64,000 nt of DNA. Origin: Rhodospirillales bacterium (lineage in GTDB: Bacteria > Pseudomonadota > Alphaproteobacteria > Rhodospirillales > UBA2165). Under the pieces are notes generated by a model that saw nothing but the letters and a program-made list of their open reading frames with translations, searched no databases and was not told the origin of the DNA. The translations under genes and the position numbers were made by a program. This document shows positions 18,290-27,694 of this stretch, piece by piece; the stretch's first letter is position 1; every line of letters starts with the position of its first letter. The stretch spans positions 186,001 to 250,000 of the forward strand of contig JAJDXO010000030.1 in assembly GCA_022823235.1 (NCBI GenBank), in the 5' to 3' direction.

Positions 18290-19060
18290 TCAGGAACGTT
18301 CCCGGAGTTCCTTGATCATTTGCCGCATGGTCCGGAGGTCGATCGCGCCCGGCACCACCTGATCGCCGATGACGAAGCCCGGGGTTCCGCTAATCCCCAA
18401 GCGCTCGGCGAGCCGAGAGTTGCGTTGCAGCGCCTGCTCCACCGCCGGATCATTCAAGCTGGCCTTGATCGCTTCCGGATCGAGGCCGACGTTCCCGGCC
18501 ATGCGCAAAATGTTGCGCTCGGATAGGCCGCCCTGGGATTCCATCAGCGCGATATGGAAATCCATATACTTGTCCCGATCCTGATTCCAGGCGGCCAGCG
18601 CAGCCTTGGCGGCGAGCCGAGATTCCGGCGACAGGATGGGGAACTCCTTGAACACCCAACGAATGTCGCCGTCGGTCCTGAGCAGCTCCTGGATGGCCGG
18701 GAGCACCTGTTTGCAGAAGCCGCACCGGTAGTCGAAAAACTCGACGACGGTGATATCGCCCTTCGGGTTCCCGCCGACCGGCGAGGTGGGGTCGCGTTCC
18801 AGTTCGCGGCGGTTCGAGGCCAGATTGGAGCGCTGTTGCTCGTTTTGCCGCGCCTGTTCGCGCTGCTGAAGGATCTGAATCGCCTCGAGAATGATCTCGG
18901 GATTGCCGCGGAGGTGTTCGCCGATAAGCTCCCGGACCTCTTCCTTCTGCCGGTCCGTAAGTCCGTCCGGCAATGACCGGGGGCCGCTTTGCGCGGCGGC
19001 ATCACCCGGGAGGGCGAGGATCGCGGCGGCGAGCGCCAACAGGACGGCGAGGCTTTTCAT
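18290..19060 (-). CDS. DsbA-family thiol:disulfide oxidoreductase (Com1/ScsC-like)
   Basis: 256-aa periplasmic protein. I use ATG 19060, which gives the signal peptide MKSLAVLLALAAAILALPGDAAAQ; the track start at 19144 adds 28 unlikely residues. An N-terminal helical segment rich in Gln/Arg (EAIQILQQREQARQNEQQ) may drive oligomerisation, as in ScsC/Com1-type proteins. The thioredoxin domain has the CGFC active site in FFDYRCGFCKQ and the cis-Pro loop GTPGFVIGDQVV. It probably oxidises or isomerises envelope protein disulfides. It lies 138 bp downstream of the M48 protease gene on the same strand. Confidence 0.87.
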   Translation of the reverse strand: MKSLAVLLALAAAILALPGDAAAQSGPRSLPDGLTDRQKEEVRELIGEHLRGNPEIILEAIQILQQREQARQNEQQRSNLASNRRELERDPTSPVGGNPKGDITVVEFFDYRCGFCKQVLPAIQELLRTDGDIRWVFKEFPILSPESRLAAKAALAAWNQDRDKYMDFHIALMESQGGLSERNILRMAGNVGLDPEAIKASLNDPAVEQALQRNSRLAERLGISGTPGFVIGDQVVPGAIDLRTMRQMIKELRERS

Positions 19061-19198
19061 CAAACGGGATACCAAGCGGTTGCGACGCCGGGATGATGAC
19101 CCAGCCCCCGCCGGGGAACAAGTGGGGACGGCCGAAACCCCCATGGTCTCACGAAAAAATGACCCACAGCGGTGAAGCCGGAGATTGGTGGGCCGCGG

Positions 19199-20560
19199 CT
19201 ACCGATTGCGGCGCTGCCGGACCAGACCGGTCTCGGCGGCGGAAAGCACGTCCTGGGCTCGTATCCACGCAGGTGAGCCTGCCGGGAGCAGATTGATCGC
19301 CCGGTCTGCGAGCCCCTTGGCATCGCGATAGCGGCGTTGCAGCAGAGCCTGCTCGGCGAGGGCATGAGACATGCGTCCCCGCTCACCCTTCCGGCCATAG
19401 GCGATGCCCAGTTGACGCCACACCGATGCCCGGTTCGGCTCCCGGCTCAGCGATGCGGACAGGTTTTCGATGGCCGCGTCGAGCAGGGCCGGGTCCTGGG
19501 TCGACACCTGGACGCGGCCCATGTCGGCCCGCAGCACGGCCGAGTCCGGAACCAGACGGATGGCCTCCTCGTAGTAGGGCAGGGCCTCCCGCGCGCGGCC
19601 GCTCTCGAACAGAATCTGGCCCTTTAGTTCCCGGAAATAGCCATCTTCCGGAAATTCGGCGATCAACCCGCTGATGCCGTCCAGCGCCTGTTCAATGTCG
19701 GCGCCCCGGTAATGCGCGATGGAACGGGCATAGCGGGCGGCCAGGGATCGATCGCTATCGGGAAAGGCCCGGAAGGTGCGCGGCGGCGGCTCGATGAAGG
19801 CAATCAGCTTGGCCCGCATGCGGTTATGCAATTTTACCAATTCCGGATCGGGGGGGACGTCGGAATAGGGAGATTGCCGCACATGTTCTTCCAGAAACGA
19901 TATTCGGTCCGAGGACAGGGGGTGGGTCCGCACATAGGGGTCCTGCGAGGCCGTACTCAAGGCTTCCTGTCCCCGGAGAACGTCCATGAAGCGCAGCAGC
20001 CCGCGGGCGGATTGCTTGGTGGCGTCGAGCAGCCGTACCGCCGCCTGATCGGCGGCGTTTTCCTGGGTTCTGGAGAACTGGAGGAAGCTTCGCTGCGCGA
20101 CCCCTTGTTGGCCGGCGACGACGGCCGCACCCACATCCGGCCGGCCGCCGATGGCGGCGACGCCGCCCAGAATATAACCGAGAATGGCATGAGCGGTTGC
20201 GTTCCGGGCCGCGCCTGGAATTCGCGACAAATGTCCCCCTGAAATATGGCCGGTTTCGTGCGCAATCACTCCGATCACCTCTCCCGGGGTCCGGGCCCGC
20301 ATGATCAGACCGGTATTGATGAACAGGTTCAGCCCGCCGGCCACGAACGCGTTGAGCGCCCGATCATTGATCAAAAAGATTCTGATCGCCGTTGGTTCAA
20401 GGTTTGCCGCTTCGAAAAGTGGTGTGGCATAAATGCGGATGATACGTTCTGTTTCCGCATCCCGGATGAACGAGGTTTTCTGTGCGGCCGCCTTGTCTGC
20501 GGGCAGGGCGAAGGAGCCGCCAACAGCGAGGACGGCCACGAGCAAAATGCGACACGCCAT
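19199..20560 (-). CDS. M48-family periplasmic metalloprotease with TPR domain (BepA-like)
   Basis: 453-aa protein when started at ATG 20560, giving the signal peptide MACRILLVAVLAVGGSFALPADKAAAQ; the track start at 20590 is a TTG. The zinc motif HETGH sits in VIAHETGHISGGH, with the third ligand region ENAADQAAVRLL downstream. The C-terminal half (about 290-450) has alpha-helical TPR-like repeats. BepA/YfgC-type proteases degrade misfolded outer-membrane proteins such as LptD and help their assembly. It is divergent from the GGT-like gene, whose preferred ATG lies 14 bp inside it. Confidence 0.88.
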   Translation of the reverse strand: MACRILLVAVLAVGGSFALPADKAAAQKTSFIRDAETERIIRIYATPLFEAANLEPTAIRIFLINDRALNAFVAGGLNLFINTGLIMRARTPGEVIGVIAHETGHISGGHLSRIPGAARNATAHAILGYILGGVAAIGGRPDVGAAVVAGQQGVAQRSFLQFSRTQENAADQAAVRLLDATKQSARGLLRFMDVLRGQEALSTASQDPYVRTHPLSSDRISFLEEHVRQSPYSDVPPDPELVKLHNRMRAKLIAFIEPPPRTFRAFPDSDRSLAARYARSIAHYRGADIEQALDGISGLIAEFPEDGYFRELKGQILFESGRAREALPYYEEAIRLVPDSAVLRADMGRVQVSTQDPALLDAAIENLSASLSREPNRASVWRQLGIAYGRKGERGRMSHALAEQALLQRRYRDAKGLADRAINLLPAGSPAWIRAQDVLSAAETGLVRQRRNR

Positions 20561-22211
20561 TCGACGACAAGACAAGTGGGGGGTCTCCAAATATTTCCGC
20601 GAGCGTAGACACCGCGGTTACCACCGTCAATTGACGTTGGCGTTGATGGCGTTCGGGCTTGCTGCGTGCGCCGAGGAGAAGCCGCTGGAGGGCGTCGAGG
20701 GCAGTGTCCTCGGCTTTGTCGGCGGTGTCGCGGCCGAAGAGCCCCGGGCCGCGCTGGTGGGCCGCCAAGTGCTCGCCTCGGGCGGGTCGGCGGCGGATGC
20801 CGCCACGGCGATGTATTTCACCCTGTCGGTGACCTATCCGTCCGCGGCCGGTCTCGGCGGCGGCGGCGTGTGCCTGGTCCATGATGTCGAAAGCGGGAAA
20901 ATCGAGACCCTGCGATTTCTTCCGGGCCAGCCGGCCGATCCCGCGCCGTCCGGTACCGTCCGGACCGCCGTCCCCGGCAATCCCGCCGGTTTTTTTGCCC
21001 TGCATGCCCGTTTCGGCAATCAGCCCTGGGCCACGCATGTTTCGCGCGCGGAACAGCTGGCGCGGTTTGGAACGCGGGCTTCGCGGGCGCTCGCCTGGGA
21101 CATCGCTTGGGCGCGGGCTTGGCTGCAGCCCCATCCGCAATCGTGGAGTATTTTCGCCCCTGATGGCCAGCCATTGAAGGAGGGCCAATTTCTGCGCCAG
21201 ATCGATCTGGCGGGAATTCTGTCCAGTCTGCGGGCGCGGGGGCCCGGAGAGTTCTATCGGGGCAGGTTAAGCGGCGAGTTCGCCCACGCCGTGCGGCTCG
21301 CCGGCGGCTCCATGACGTTGGAGGATCTCCGGGCCTACAAACCGTCCTGGGGGACGACAATCGAGGTGGAGTCGGGCAACCACTCGGCACACTTCGCCGA
21401 TGCGCCGTCGGCAGGGCGGGCCGCCGCCATCTTATACGCATTGCTCGCGGCCGACGACGCATTCGAGGATTTGGGCGGCGATGCACGCCTGCATCTGATC
21501 GCCGAGGCTTCATCTTCCGCCGCCGGCGAGTTACTCGCCGATCCTCAAGCGCCGCCCATCGGCGGAACCAAGAAGCGTCCGCGGCTGATCTCCGAATCCT
21601 ACGTTAATCGCTTGGCGCGAAACCTGGCCTCGGGCCGACACCGGCCCGCTTCCATCGGCATCGGCCAAGCGCCCGGCGGCATTGGCGCTTCTTCTTCGAC
21701 CGGGTTCGTCGCGGCCGACAGGGCGGGATCGGCCGTTGCATGCAGCCTGACCATGAACGCGCCCTTTGGCTCGGGGAGAATGGCTCGGGGAACCGGCGTG
21801 TTCATGGCGGCGGCGCCGACGCGTCCCGCGCCGCTCGGCCCGGTTATCGTTCTTAATCCCAACACCAAGCAGGTGCACTTCGCCGCCGCCGGCGGCGGTA
21901 CGCCGACAACACCCGAGGCGGTCCCCGCCGTTGCCGCCGCGACGATGCTCGCGGGAATTCCGCTGAAGGAGGCGCTGGCGCTAAGGCGCGTGAGCCGGCC
22001 GGGAAATGGCGATACCACCTATTTTGAAGCGGGCATGGATGGAGAGTCGCTGCGGTTTCTTCGGGACAGGGGCCATCGCCTCCGCGAGGCGGCGGTTCTC
22101 GGACGTGTCAGTGCGCTTCATTGCCGGGCGGGCCTTCAGCGCGAGCCGGAGCAATGCCGGTTTGCCGTGGACTCGAGGTCTCACGGCCTGGCGGCGACGG
22201 CCGAGCAGTAG
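20547..22211 (+). CDS. Gamma-glutamyltransferase-family lipoprotein, atypical active site
   Basis: About 554-aa protein of the Ntn-hydrolase GGT family. The N-terminus has a lipobox (ALMAFGLAAC), so it is probably a lipoprotein facing the periplasm. The large-subunit region (SGGSAADAATAMYFTLSVTYPSAAGLGGGG) is normal. The small-subunit start, where classical GGTs autocleave before TTHYSVVD, reads SSSTGFVAAD; my alignment puts Ser at the nucleophile position and Gly instead of His. The oxyanion region is GGGTPTTPEA rather than the usual SPGGS type. Autoprocessing and activity are therefore uncertain. Start is uncertain: ATG 20547 (overlaps M48 5' end by 14 bp) or TTG 20631. Four bases separate it from the next aminotransferase gene. 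Confidence 0.7.
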   Translation: MRHAIRRQDKWGVSKYFRERRHRGYHRQLTLALMAFGLAACAEEKPLEGVEGSVLGFVGGVAAEEPRAALVGRQVLASGGSAADAATAMYFTLSVTYPSAAGLGGGGVCLVHDVESGKIETLRFLPGQPADPAPSGTVRTAVPGNPAGFFALHARFGNQPWATHVSRAEQLARFGTRASRALAWDIAWARAWLQPHPQSWSIFAPDGQPLKEGQFLRQIDLAGILSSLRARGPGEFYRGRLSGEFAHAVRLAGGSMTLEDLRAYKPSWGTTIEVESGNHSAHFADAPSAGRAAAILYALLAADDAFEDLGGDARLHLIAEASSSAAGELLADPQAPPIGGTKKRPRLISESYVNRLARNLASGRHRPASIGIGQAPGGIGASSSTGFVAADRAGSAVACSLTMNAPFGSGRMARGTGVFMAAAPTRPAPLGPVIVLNPNTKQVHFAAAGGGTPTTPEAVPAVAAATMLAGIPLKEALALRRVSRPGNGDTTYFEAGMDGESLRFLRDRGHRLREAAVLGRVSALHCRAGLQREPEQCRFAVDSRSHGLAATAEQ

Positions 22212-22214
22212 TAA

Positions 22215-23363
22215 ATGGCGCTCAAGGTTTCATCCCGGGGGCTGATCTCGCCGTTCATTGTCATGGACGTGATGCGCGCCGCGAACGAGCGCGCGGCGTC
22301 CGGCAAGGATGTCCTGCATCTCGAAGTCGGACAGCCGGGAACACCGGCGCCCGCGGCGGTTCTGGACCGCGCCAAATCAGCCCTTGACGAGGATTTGATC
22401 GGATATACCGATGCCCTTGGCATTCCCGCCCTCCGAAATCTGATCGCCGAGCAGTACAAGATCAGGTACGGCGCCGATGTCGACCCCGGCCGGGTGATGA
22501 TCACCACCGGTTCATCGGGCGGATTTTTGCTGTCGTTTCTGGCCGCGTTCGACGCGGGGGACAGAGTCGCTCTCGCCGCGCCCGGGTACCCGGCGTACCG
22601 CAACATCCTGACGGCCCTGGGCATCGAAGCGGTGACGATCGAAGTGGGACCGGAAACGCATTTCCAACCGACGCCGGACGTGTTGGAAAAGGCAGGCCGG
22701 GCCATCGACGGGTTGATTGTCGCCAGCCCGTCCAATCCAACCGGTTCAATGATCATGGAGCCGGAGATGCGGCAATTGACGGACTGGTGCCGGGACAACG
22801 GCGTCCGGTTGATCTCGGACGAGATCTATCACGGCATCACCTTCGGGCCGGACCCGGTGACCGCGCTTGCCTTCGACCCGGACGCTATCGTCATCAACAG
22901 CTTTTCGAAATACTGCTCGATGACCGGATGGCGGCTGGGCTGGATGGTGGTTCCCGAGCCGCTTCTGCGGTCCGTCGAGTGTCTGACCCAGAACCTGTTT
23001 ATTTCGCCGCCGACGCTTTCCCAGATCGCGGCCACGGCGGTGTTCGATTGCCGGGACGAACTGGACCGGTATGTCAGGCAGTATGCGGAGAACCGGGAAC
23101 TGTTGCTTCGCCAGTTGCCGCGCGCCGGTTTCCGGGAATTCGCGCCGGCCGACGGCGCGTTCTACCTGTATGCCGATGTCTCTCACCTGACCAACGACAG
23201 TGACGCGTTCTGCCGCAAAATGTTGGCGGAGACCGGGGTGGCCGCGACACCCGGGATCGATTTCGATCCCGGGCGGGGGCACCGGTATCTGAGGTTTTCC
23301 TTCGCCGGCGCCAACGATGTGATGGCGGGCGCCGCCGAACGCCTTATCGGCTGGCTGGCCTGA
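22215..23363 (+). CDS. PLP-dependent aminotransferase, class I/II (aspartate aminotransferase superfamily)
   Basis: 382-aa fold-type I aminotransferase. Motifs in order: LEVGQPGTPAP (substrate-binding N-terminal loop), GYTDALGIPALR, SPSNPTGSM, ISDEIYHGITFG (PLP aspartate and tyrosine), Schiff-base Lys in NSFSKYCSMTGWRLGW, and RYLRFSFA with the carboxylate-binding Arg. The substrate cannot be specified. It begins 4 bp after the GGT-like gene, so they are likely co-transcribed, a hint that the pair handles amino-acid or peptide nitrogen. It converges on rne, leaving 7 bp. Confidence 0.88.
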   Translation: MALKVSSRGLISPFIVMDVMRAANERAASGKDVLHLEVGQPGTPAPAAVLDRAKSALDEDLIGYTDALGIPALRNLIAEQYKIRYGADVDPGRVMITTGSSGGFLLSFLAAFDAGDRVALAAPGYPAYRNILTALGIEAVTIEVGPETHFQPTPDVLEKAGRAIDGLIVASPSNPTGSMIMEPEMRQLTDWCRDNGVRLISDEIYHGITFGPDPVTALAFDPDAIVINSFSKYCSMTGWRLGWMVVPEPLLRSVECLTQNLFISPPTLSQIAATAVFDCRDELDRYVRQYAENRELLLRQLPRAGFREFAPADGAFYLYADVSHLTNDSDAFCRKMLAETGVAATPGIDFDPGRGHRYLRFSFAGANDVMAGAAERLIGWLA

Positions 23364-23370
23364 TACCGCT

Positions 23371-25818
23371 CTAACGGCTCCACCATCCCCGCTTGGGCGG
23401 TTCGCCGGGATCGGGTTCGGCGGGGACGCCGTCACCTTTCTGAACGATTACCGGCGTCGATGCGGGTGGTTCGGGCTCGGTCGCCGGTGCGCTTTCTTCA
23501 ACCGAGGCCGGTTGTTCTCCGGGCGGGTCCATGTCCGGCTCCGGCGCGGCAGCCAACGGCTTCGGCGCCTCAACCGGTTCGGCCTCCGGTTCGGTTGACG
23601 GCTCGGCGAGGGCCGCCGGTTCCGGTGACTCCGTGGGCTCTGCGCCGGCTTCGGGGGCCGGATCCTCTGATTTACCGTCCTCGTTGGCGGCCGCCGCATC
23701 GCCGGTATCGGAACTCGCGGTCCGCCGGCGAACCCGGCGTCGGCGGCGCGGCTTGGGTTTTTCTTCGGCGTTTTCCGACGTTTCCTCTGCCGCCTCCCCG
23801 TGTTCAGGCGCCGCCGCAGCCGCATCGCCTTCTTCGGCGGTTTCGGCCGCTTCGTTGCTTTCCTCGGCGCCCTCGGTTTCCGTGTTCCGTGACCGTCGCC
23901 GGCCGCCGCGGCGGCCCCGGCGGCGGCGGGGCTTCTTCTGCTCGCCGTCGTCTTCATCCGAGCCGGCGACGGTTTCGGCACTCTCCTCGGGTTCGGTCTC
24001 GTCGCCGGACGGCTTCAATTCCTCGTTTTCGCCGGCCTCGTTGTCCGCCTGCGTCTCGGCCTGATCATCGCCGCGCCGACGCCGGCGCCGGCGTTTCTTC
24101 TTTTTGCCCTCATCCGAGGATTGATCGTCACCCTTGGCCGAGGCTTCGTCCTGATCGTCGTCCCCGGCACCCTCGGCAAGCTTGGTCCGCTTGATGTCGT
24201 AGTCCGGCGGGATCAATTCGTCATCCTGGGAGACGATGATCCCGAAGCCAAATTTTTCCTCCAGCTGCGCAATGGTTTCGCGTTTGTGGTTCAGGGTATA
24301 GAGCGCCACCGAGGGCGGCATGGCGACCTCGATTTCCGTCGCGCGGCCCCGCACGCCTTCTTCCTCGATACCACGGAGCACGTGGACCGCGGTGGATTCG
24401 ACGGACCGCATGATTCCCGTTCCGCCGCAATGGGGGCATGGATCCGAGTAGGTCTCGACCAAACTCGGGCGAAGCCGCTGACGGGACAGTTCCAAAAGGC
24501 CGAACGGACTAATCCGACCGATTTGAATGCGCGCCCGGTCGTGGCGCATGGCTTCCTTCAGTTTACGCTCCACCGCCGTCTGGTTCTTGTTGACGTCCAT
24601 GTCGATGAAATCGATGACAATCAATCCGGCGAGATCGCGGAGCTTTAGCTGCCGGGCGATTTCGGAGGCGGCCTCCAGGTTTGTCTTGAGCGCGGTTTCC
24701 TCGATATTGCGTCCGCGGGTGGCCCGGCCCGAGTTGACGTCGATGGCGACCAGCGCCTCGGTCGGGTTGAGCACGATGTAGCCGCCGGACTTCAGCTGCA
24801 CGTCCTGATTGTGCATGGTTTCGAGCTGGCTCTCGACGTGATAGCGCTGGAATAGGGGTACGGCGGGATCGCGATAGGGCTGCACCTTCTTCGCATGGCT
24901 GGGGACCAGCATCTTCATCAGATCCTTGGCCGCCCGGTAGCCGCCGTCACCTTCCACGAGGATTTCATCAATATCGCGGGTGTATTGATCCCGGATGGAG
25001 CGGTTGATGAGGTTCGCTTCCTCGTGAATCAGCGCGGGCGCCGTCGATTCCAAAGTGCGCGTCCGAACGTTATCCCAAAGCTTGATGAGGTATTCGTAGT
25101 CCCGCTTGATTTCGGCCTTGCCCCGGTCCGATCCGGCGGTCCTGACGATGACCGCGATCCCCTTCGGGATATCGAGCTCCGAGATGATGGATTTCAGCCG
25201 CTTGCGGTCCTTGGCATTGGAAATCTTGCGGGAGATGCCCCCGCCGCGCGCCGTATTCGGCATCAGCACACAATAGCGGCCGGCGAGAGACAAATAGGTG
25301 GTGAGCGCCGCGCCCTTGTTGCCCCGCTCCTCCTTGACGACTTGGATCAGCAGGATCTGGCGCCGTTTGATGACTTCCTGGATTTTGTAGCGGCGGACCG
25401 GCCGGTTGGCGCGTCGCTCCTCGACATCGTCGATGTCGCCGCCGCCAATGGTCTCGACCCCCTTGGCATCCGGCTTACCGTCATCCGCGGCATCGGTTTC
25501 GTCCGCTTCCGCCTCTGCTTCCGCCGCTTCGGCGGCTTCGTCCTCGGCGATAAGCGCTTCGCGGTCGGCGACCGGGATTTGGTAGTAGTCGGGATGAATT
25601 TCACTAAAGGCCAGGAAACCGTGGCGGTTGCCGCCGTAGTCGACAAAGGCAGCTTGGAGCGAGGGCTCGACCCGCGTCACCTTTGCTAAATATATGTTTC
25701 CCTTGAGTTGCCGCCTGGCGGCTGATTCTACGTCTAGCTCTTCAAGCCGATTTCCGTCGACGGTGGCCACACGGGTCTCTTCCGGGTGGGCCGCGTCGAT
25801 CAACATTCTCTTGGTCAT
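23371..25818 (-). CDS. rne: Ribonuclease E/G
   Basis: 815-aa endoribonuclease, the core of the RNA degradosome. I use ATG 25818 (MTKRMLIDAAHPEETRV), the normal family start. The N-terminal S1 domain is interrupted by an acidic Ala/Glu-rich insert (about 90-150), as in many alphaproteobacteria. The catalytic DNase I-like region has IDVNSGRATRGRNIEETALKTN and GLIVIDFIDMD with the metal-binding aspartates, and the Zn-link CPHCGGTG. The tail (about 570-815) is low-complexity, with Arg-rich patches such as KKKRRRRRRRGDD and [14 protein letters not shown] alternating with Glu/Ala/Pro segments, suited to RNA and partner binding. Confidence 0.95.
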   Translation of the reverse strand: MTKRMLIDAAHPEETRVATVDGNRLEELDVESAARRQLKGNIYLAKVTRVEPSLQAAFVDYGGNRHGFLAFSEIHPDYYQIPVADREALIAEDEAAEAAEAEAEADETDAADDGKPDAKGVETIGGGDIDDVEERRANRPVRRYKIQEVIKRRQILLIQVVKEERGNKGAALTTYLSLAGRYCVLMPNTARGGGISRKISNAKDRKRLKSIISELDIPKGIAVIVRTAGSDRGKAEIKRDYEYLIKLWDNVRTRTLESTAPALIHEEANLINRSIRDQYTRDIDEILVEGDGGYRAAKDLMKMLVPSHAKKVQPYRDPAVPLFQRYHVESQLETMHNQDVQLKSGGYIVLNPTEALVAIDVNSGRATRGRNIEETALKTNLEAASEIARQLKLRDLAGLIVIDFIDMDVNKNQTAVERKLKEAMRHDRARIQIGRISPFGLLELSRQRLRPSLVETYSDPCPHCGGTGIMRSVESTAVHVLRGIEEEGVRGRATEIEVAMPPSVALYTLNHKRETIAQLEEKFGFGIIVSQDDELIPPDYDIKRTKLAEGAGDDDQDEASAKGDDQSSDEGKKKKRRRRRRRGDDQAETQADNEAGENEELKPSGDETEPEESAETVAGSDEDDGEQKKPRRRRGRRGGRRRSRNTETEGAEESNEAAETAEEGDAAAAAPEHGEAAEETSENAEEKPKPRRRRRVRRRTASSDTGDAAAANEDGKSEDPAPEAGAEPTESPEPAALAEPSTEPEAEPVEAPKPLAAAPEPDMDPPGEQPASVEESAPATEPEPPASTPVIVQKGDGVPAEPDPGEPPKRGWWSR

Positions 25819-26256
25819 TTGATCTAAAACTCCGGGACCAGGCCGGGCCGCGGGCATCAAAGCCGCGTGCCGCCTTGGTCGTATTTGCAACATTGCCGGC
25901 GGCGCCCCGCATCGAATCGGTCCGCACCAGATGGCCGGCGTCCGCGATTCGCGGGGCCGGGCCGGTCGGATGATTGATTTGGGCTGCCATTACCGGCATC
26001 GAATAATCTACTTTCACTGGTTTGGAAGTTTTCATGTGGTGGGACTTTAGGGCCGGCGGTAAGGCGTCGGCGCTGGGCCTGTCCGGCCAATTCGCCGTAC
26101 GCGCGTGCCTTCCCTTCAACAAGTCCCGCCACGCTTCACGCCGTTAACATAACGGTAGGATTAGTGTTCGACAATCACCTTATGTACAGGAATCCGGCGG
26201 GACTTGTCGCATTTCGCGAATTTCCGCCGGTGGATGGTGTATGCGTGCCCACGGAT
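25819..26256. other. 438-bp divergent region between rne and amiC
   Basis: Must contain the rne leader (in other bacteria the rne 5' UTR is a feedback target of RNase E) and the amiC promoter. A dyad CCGTTA-aca-TAACGG (26141-26155) lies on the amiC side. I could not place either promoter with confidence. ORFs 25742-26122 and 25857-26132 (-) show no protein features and overlap the leader; they are treated as chance. Confidence 0.4.
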
Positions 26257-27555
26257 ATGGTTTCAATCCAGAAGAGTTTCAACGCCGTGTGTCTGCCGCT
26301 CTCGCGGGTGATACGGACGCTGATTCTTGCGTCGGTGCTCGGTGCGTTGCTGGCCACTGACGCCCGGGCTCGGGACGTCGTTGTGGCCAATGATCTCCGG
26401 GCGGGCGTCAGCGGTGATCGGACCCGGTTCGTCATGGATCTGACCGGACCGGTCAAGTTCTCCTACTTCGCGCTGGTCGATCCCTATCGTCTGGTCATCG
26501 ACTTGCCGGAGCTCCGCTGGCAGCTGCCGGCCCGGCCGCTGCCCAGGAACGTCGGCCTGATCAAGAGCCTGCGCTACGGACTGTTCAAGGCCGGCGCGTC
26601 GCGGGTGGTGCTCGACATGGGCGGACCCATGCAGATCACCGCGGCGTTTCTGGTGCCGCCCTCCGGAAATCGCGGCCATCGGCTGGTGGTGGATATGAAA
26701 CCCGGCGACCGCGCAAGCTTTATGGCCAAACTGGTTGAGCCCCGCCGCGCCAGAGGACGCGCCCGAGACCGGGACCGGGCCCGGCCCCCGGCGCCCGCTC
26801 GGGAGACGGCTGGGGCGGCCCCGGGTCTGCCGATCCCGAACCGCAAACCGGGCGTCCGGGGAAACCGCCGGGTTATCGTTATCGATCCCGGACACGGCGG
26901 CGTCGACCCCGGCGCCATCGGGCGTAGCGGGGTACTGGAGAAGGATATTACGCTCCGGACGGCGCGTACCCTGAAGCGCCGCCTCGAAAGAAACCGGCGC
27001 TACAGGGTGATCCTGACCCGCGACCGGGACGTTTTCATCCGGCTTCGCGACCGCATCGCCGTCGCCCGCAGGCACGACGCGGATCTGTTCGTCTCCCTGC
27101 ATGCCGATTCCATTCGCCGGGCCGCCGTCCGTGGACTGTCGGTCTATACCCTGTCGGAAAAGGCATCGGACAAGGAAGCGGCGGAACTGGCCGAAAAGGA
27201 GAACAAGGCCGACCTCATCGCGGGCATCGACCTCTCGACCGAAACCCCCGAGGTAACGGATATCCTGATCGATCTGGCCCAGCGGGAGACCATGAACGAT
27301 TCCGTCCGGTTCGCGGCGGAGCTGGTTCACGAGTTGCGCCGGGTCACCACGCTGCTCCGAAAAACTCATCGATTCGCGGGATTTGCCGTCCTCAAGGCGC
27401 CCGATGTCCCCTCGGTGCTGATTGAGATGGGTTTCCTGTCCAACCGCCAGGATGAGCGGGCGCTCCGCCGGAAAGGCTACCGGGCGCGGATCGCCGATTC
27501 GGTCGCCCAGGCCATCGACCGCTATTTCGAGCGGATCGAACAGGCGGAGCGTTAA
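26257..27555 (+). CDS. amiC: N-acetylmuramoyl-L-alanine amidase with AMIN domain
   Basis: 432-aa periplasmic cell-division amidase that cuts the bond between MurNAc and the stem peptide. ATG 26257 gives a hydrophobic signal segment (PLSRVIRTLILASVLGALLATDARA). The AMIN domain follows (about 40-150, VVVANDLRAGVSGDRTRFVMDLTG), then an Arg/Pro linker and the Amidase_3 domain with zinc ligands His in DPGHGGVDPGA, Glu in GVLEKDITL and His in SLHADSI, plus the catalytic Glu in LIEMGFLSN. The upstream frame to 26164 is open but less likely. It precedes the PBP1A gene, a common pairing of division amidase and peptidoglycan synthase. Confidence 0.9.
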   Translation: MVSIQKSFNAVCLPLSRVIRTLILASVLGALLATDARARDVVVANDLRAGVSGDRTRFVMDLTGPVKFSYFALVDPYRLVIDLPELRWQLPARPLPRNVGLIKSLRYGLFKAGASRVVLDMGGPMQITAAFLVPPSGNRGHRLVVDMKPGDRASFMAKLVEPRRARGRARDRDRARPPAPARETAGAAPGLPIPNRKPGVRGNRRVIVIDPGHGGVDPGAIGRSGVLEKDITLRTARTLKRRLERNRRYRVILTRDRDVFIRLRDRIAVARRHDADLFVSLHADSIRRAAVRGLSVYTLSEKASDKEAAELAEKENKADLIAGIDLSTETPEVTDILIDLAQRETMNDSVRFAAELVHELRRVTTLLRKTHRFAGFAVLKAPDVPSVLIEMGFLSNRQDERALRRKGYRARIADSVAQAIDRYFERIEQAER

Positions 27556-27694
27556 GGAGCGAAGTGCCGAATTGCGCCACAAAGCCGCCACAATTCCACG
27601 TTAACTCCCGGCGTCGGGCCATTGCGCCCGGGCGCACGTTGGATGAAGATGGGCCGCTTCGGCGGCGCAAATTGCCACGTTGGATTAGCCGGAC

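Noticed and set aside
25742-26122. 126-aa minus-strand ORF in the rne leader
   Set aside because: Overlaps the rne start in another frame, has no ribosome binding site or recognisable protein features.
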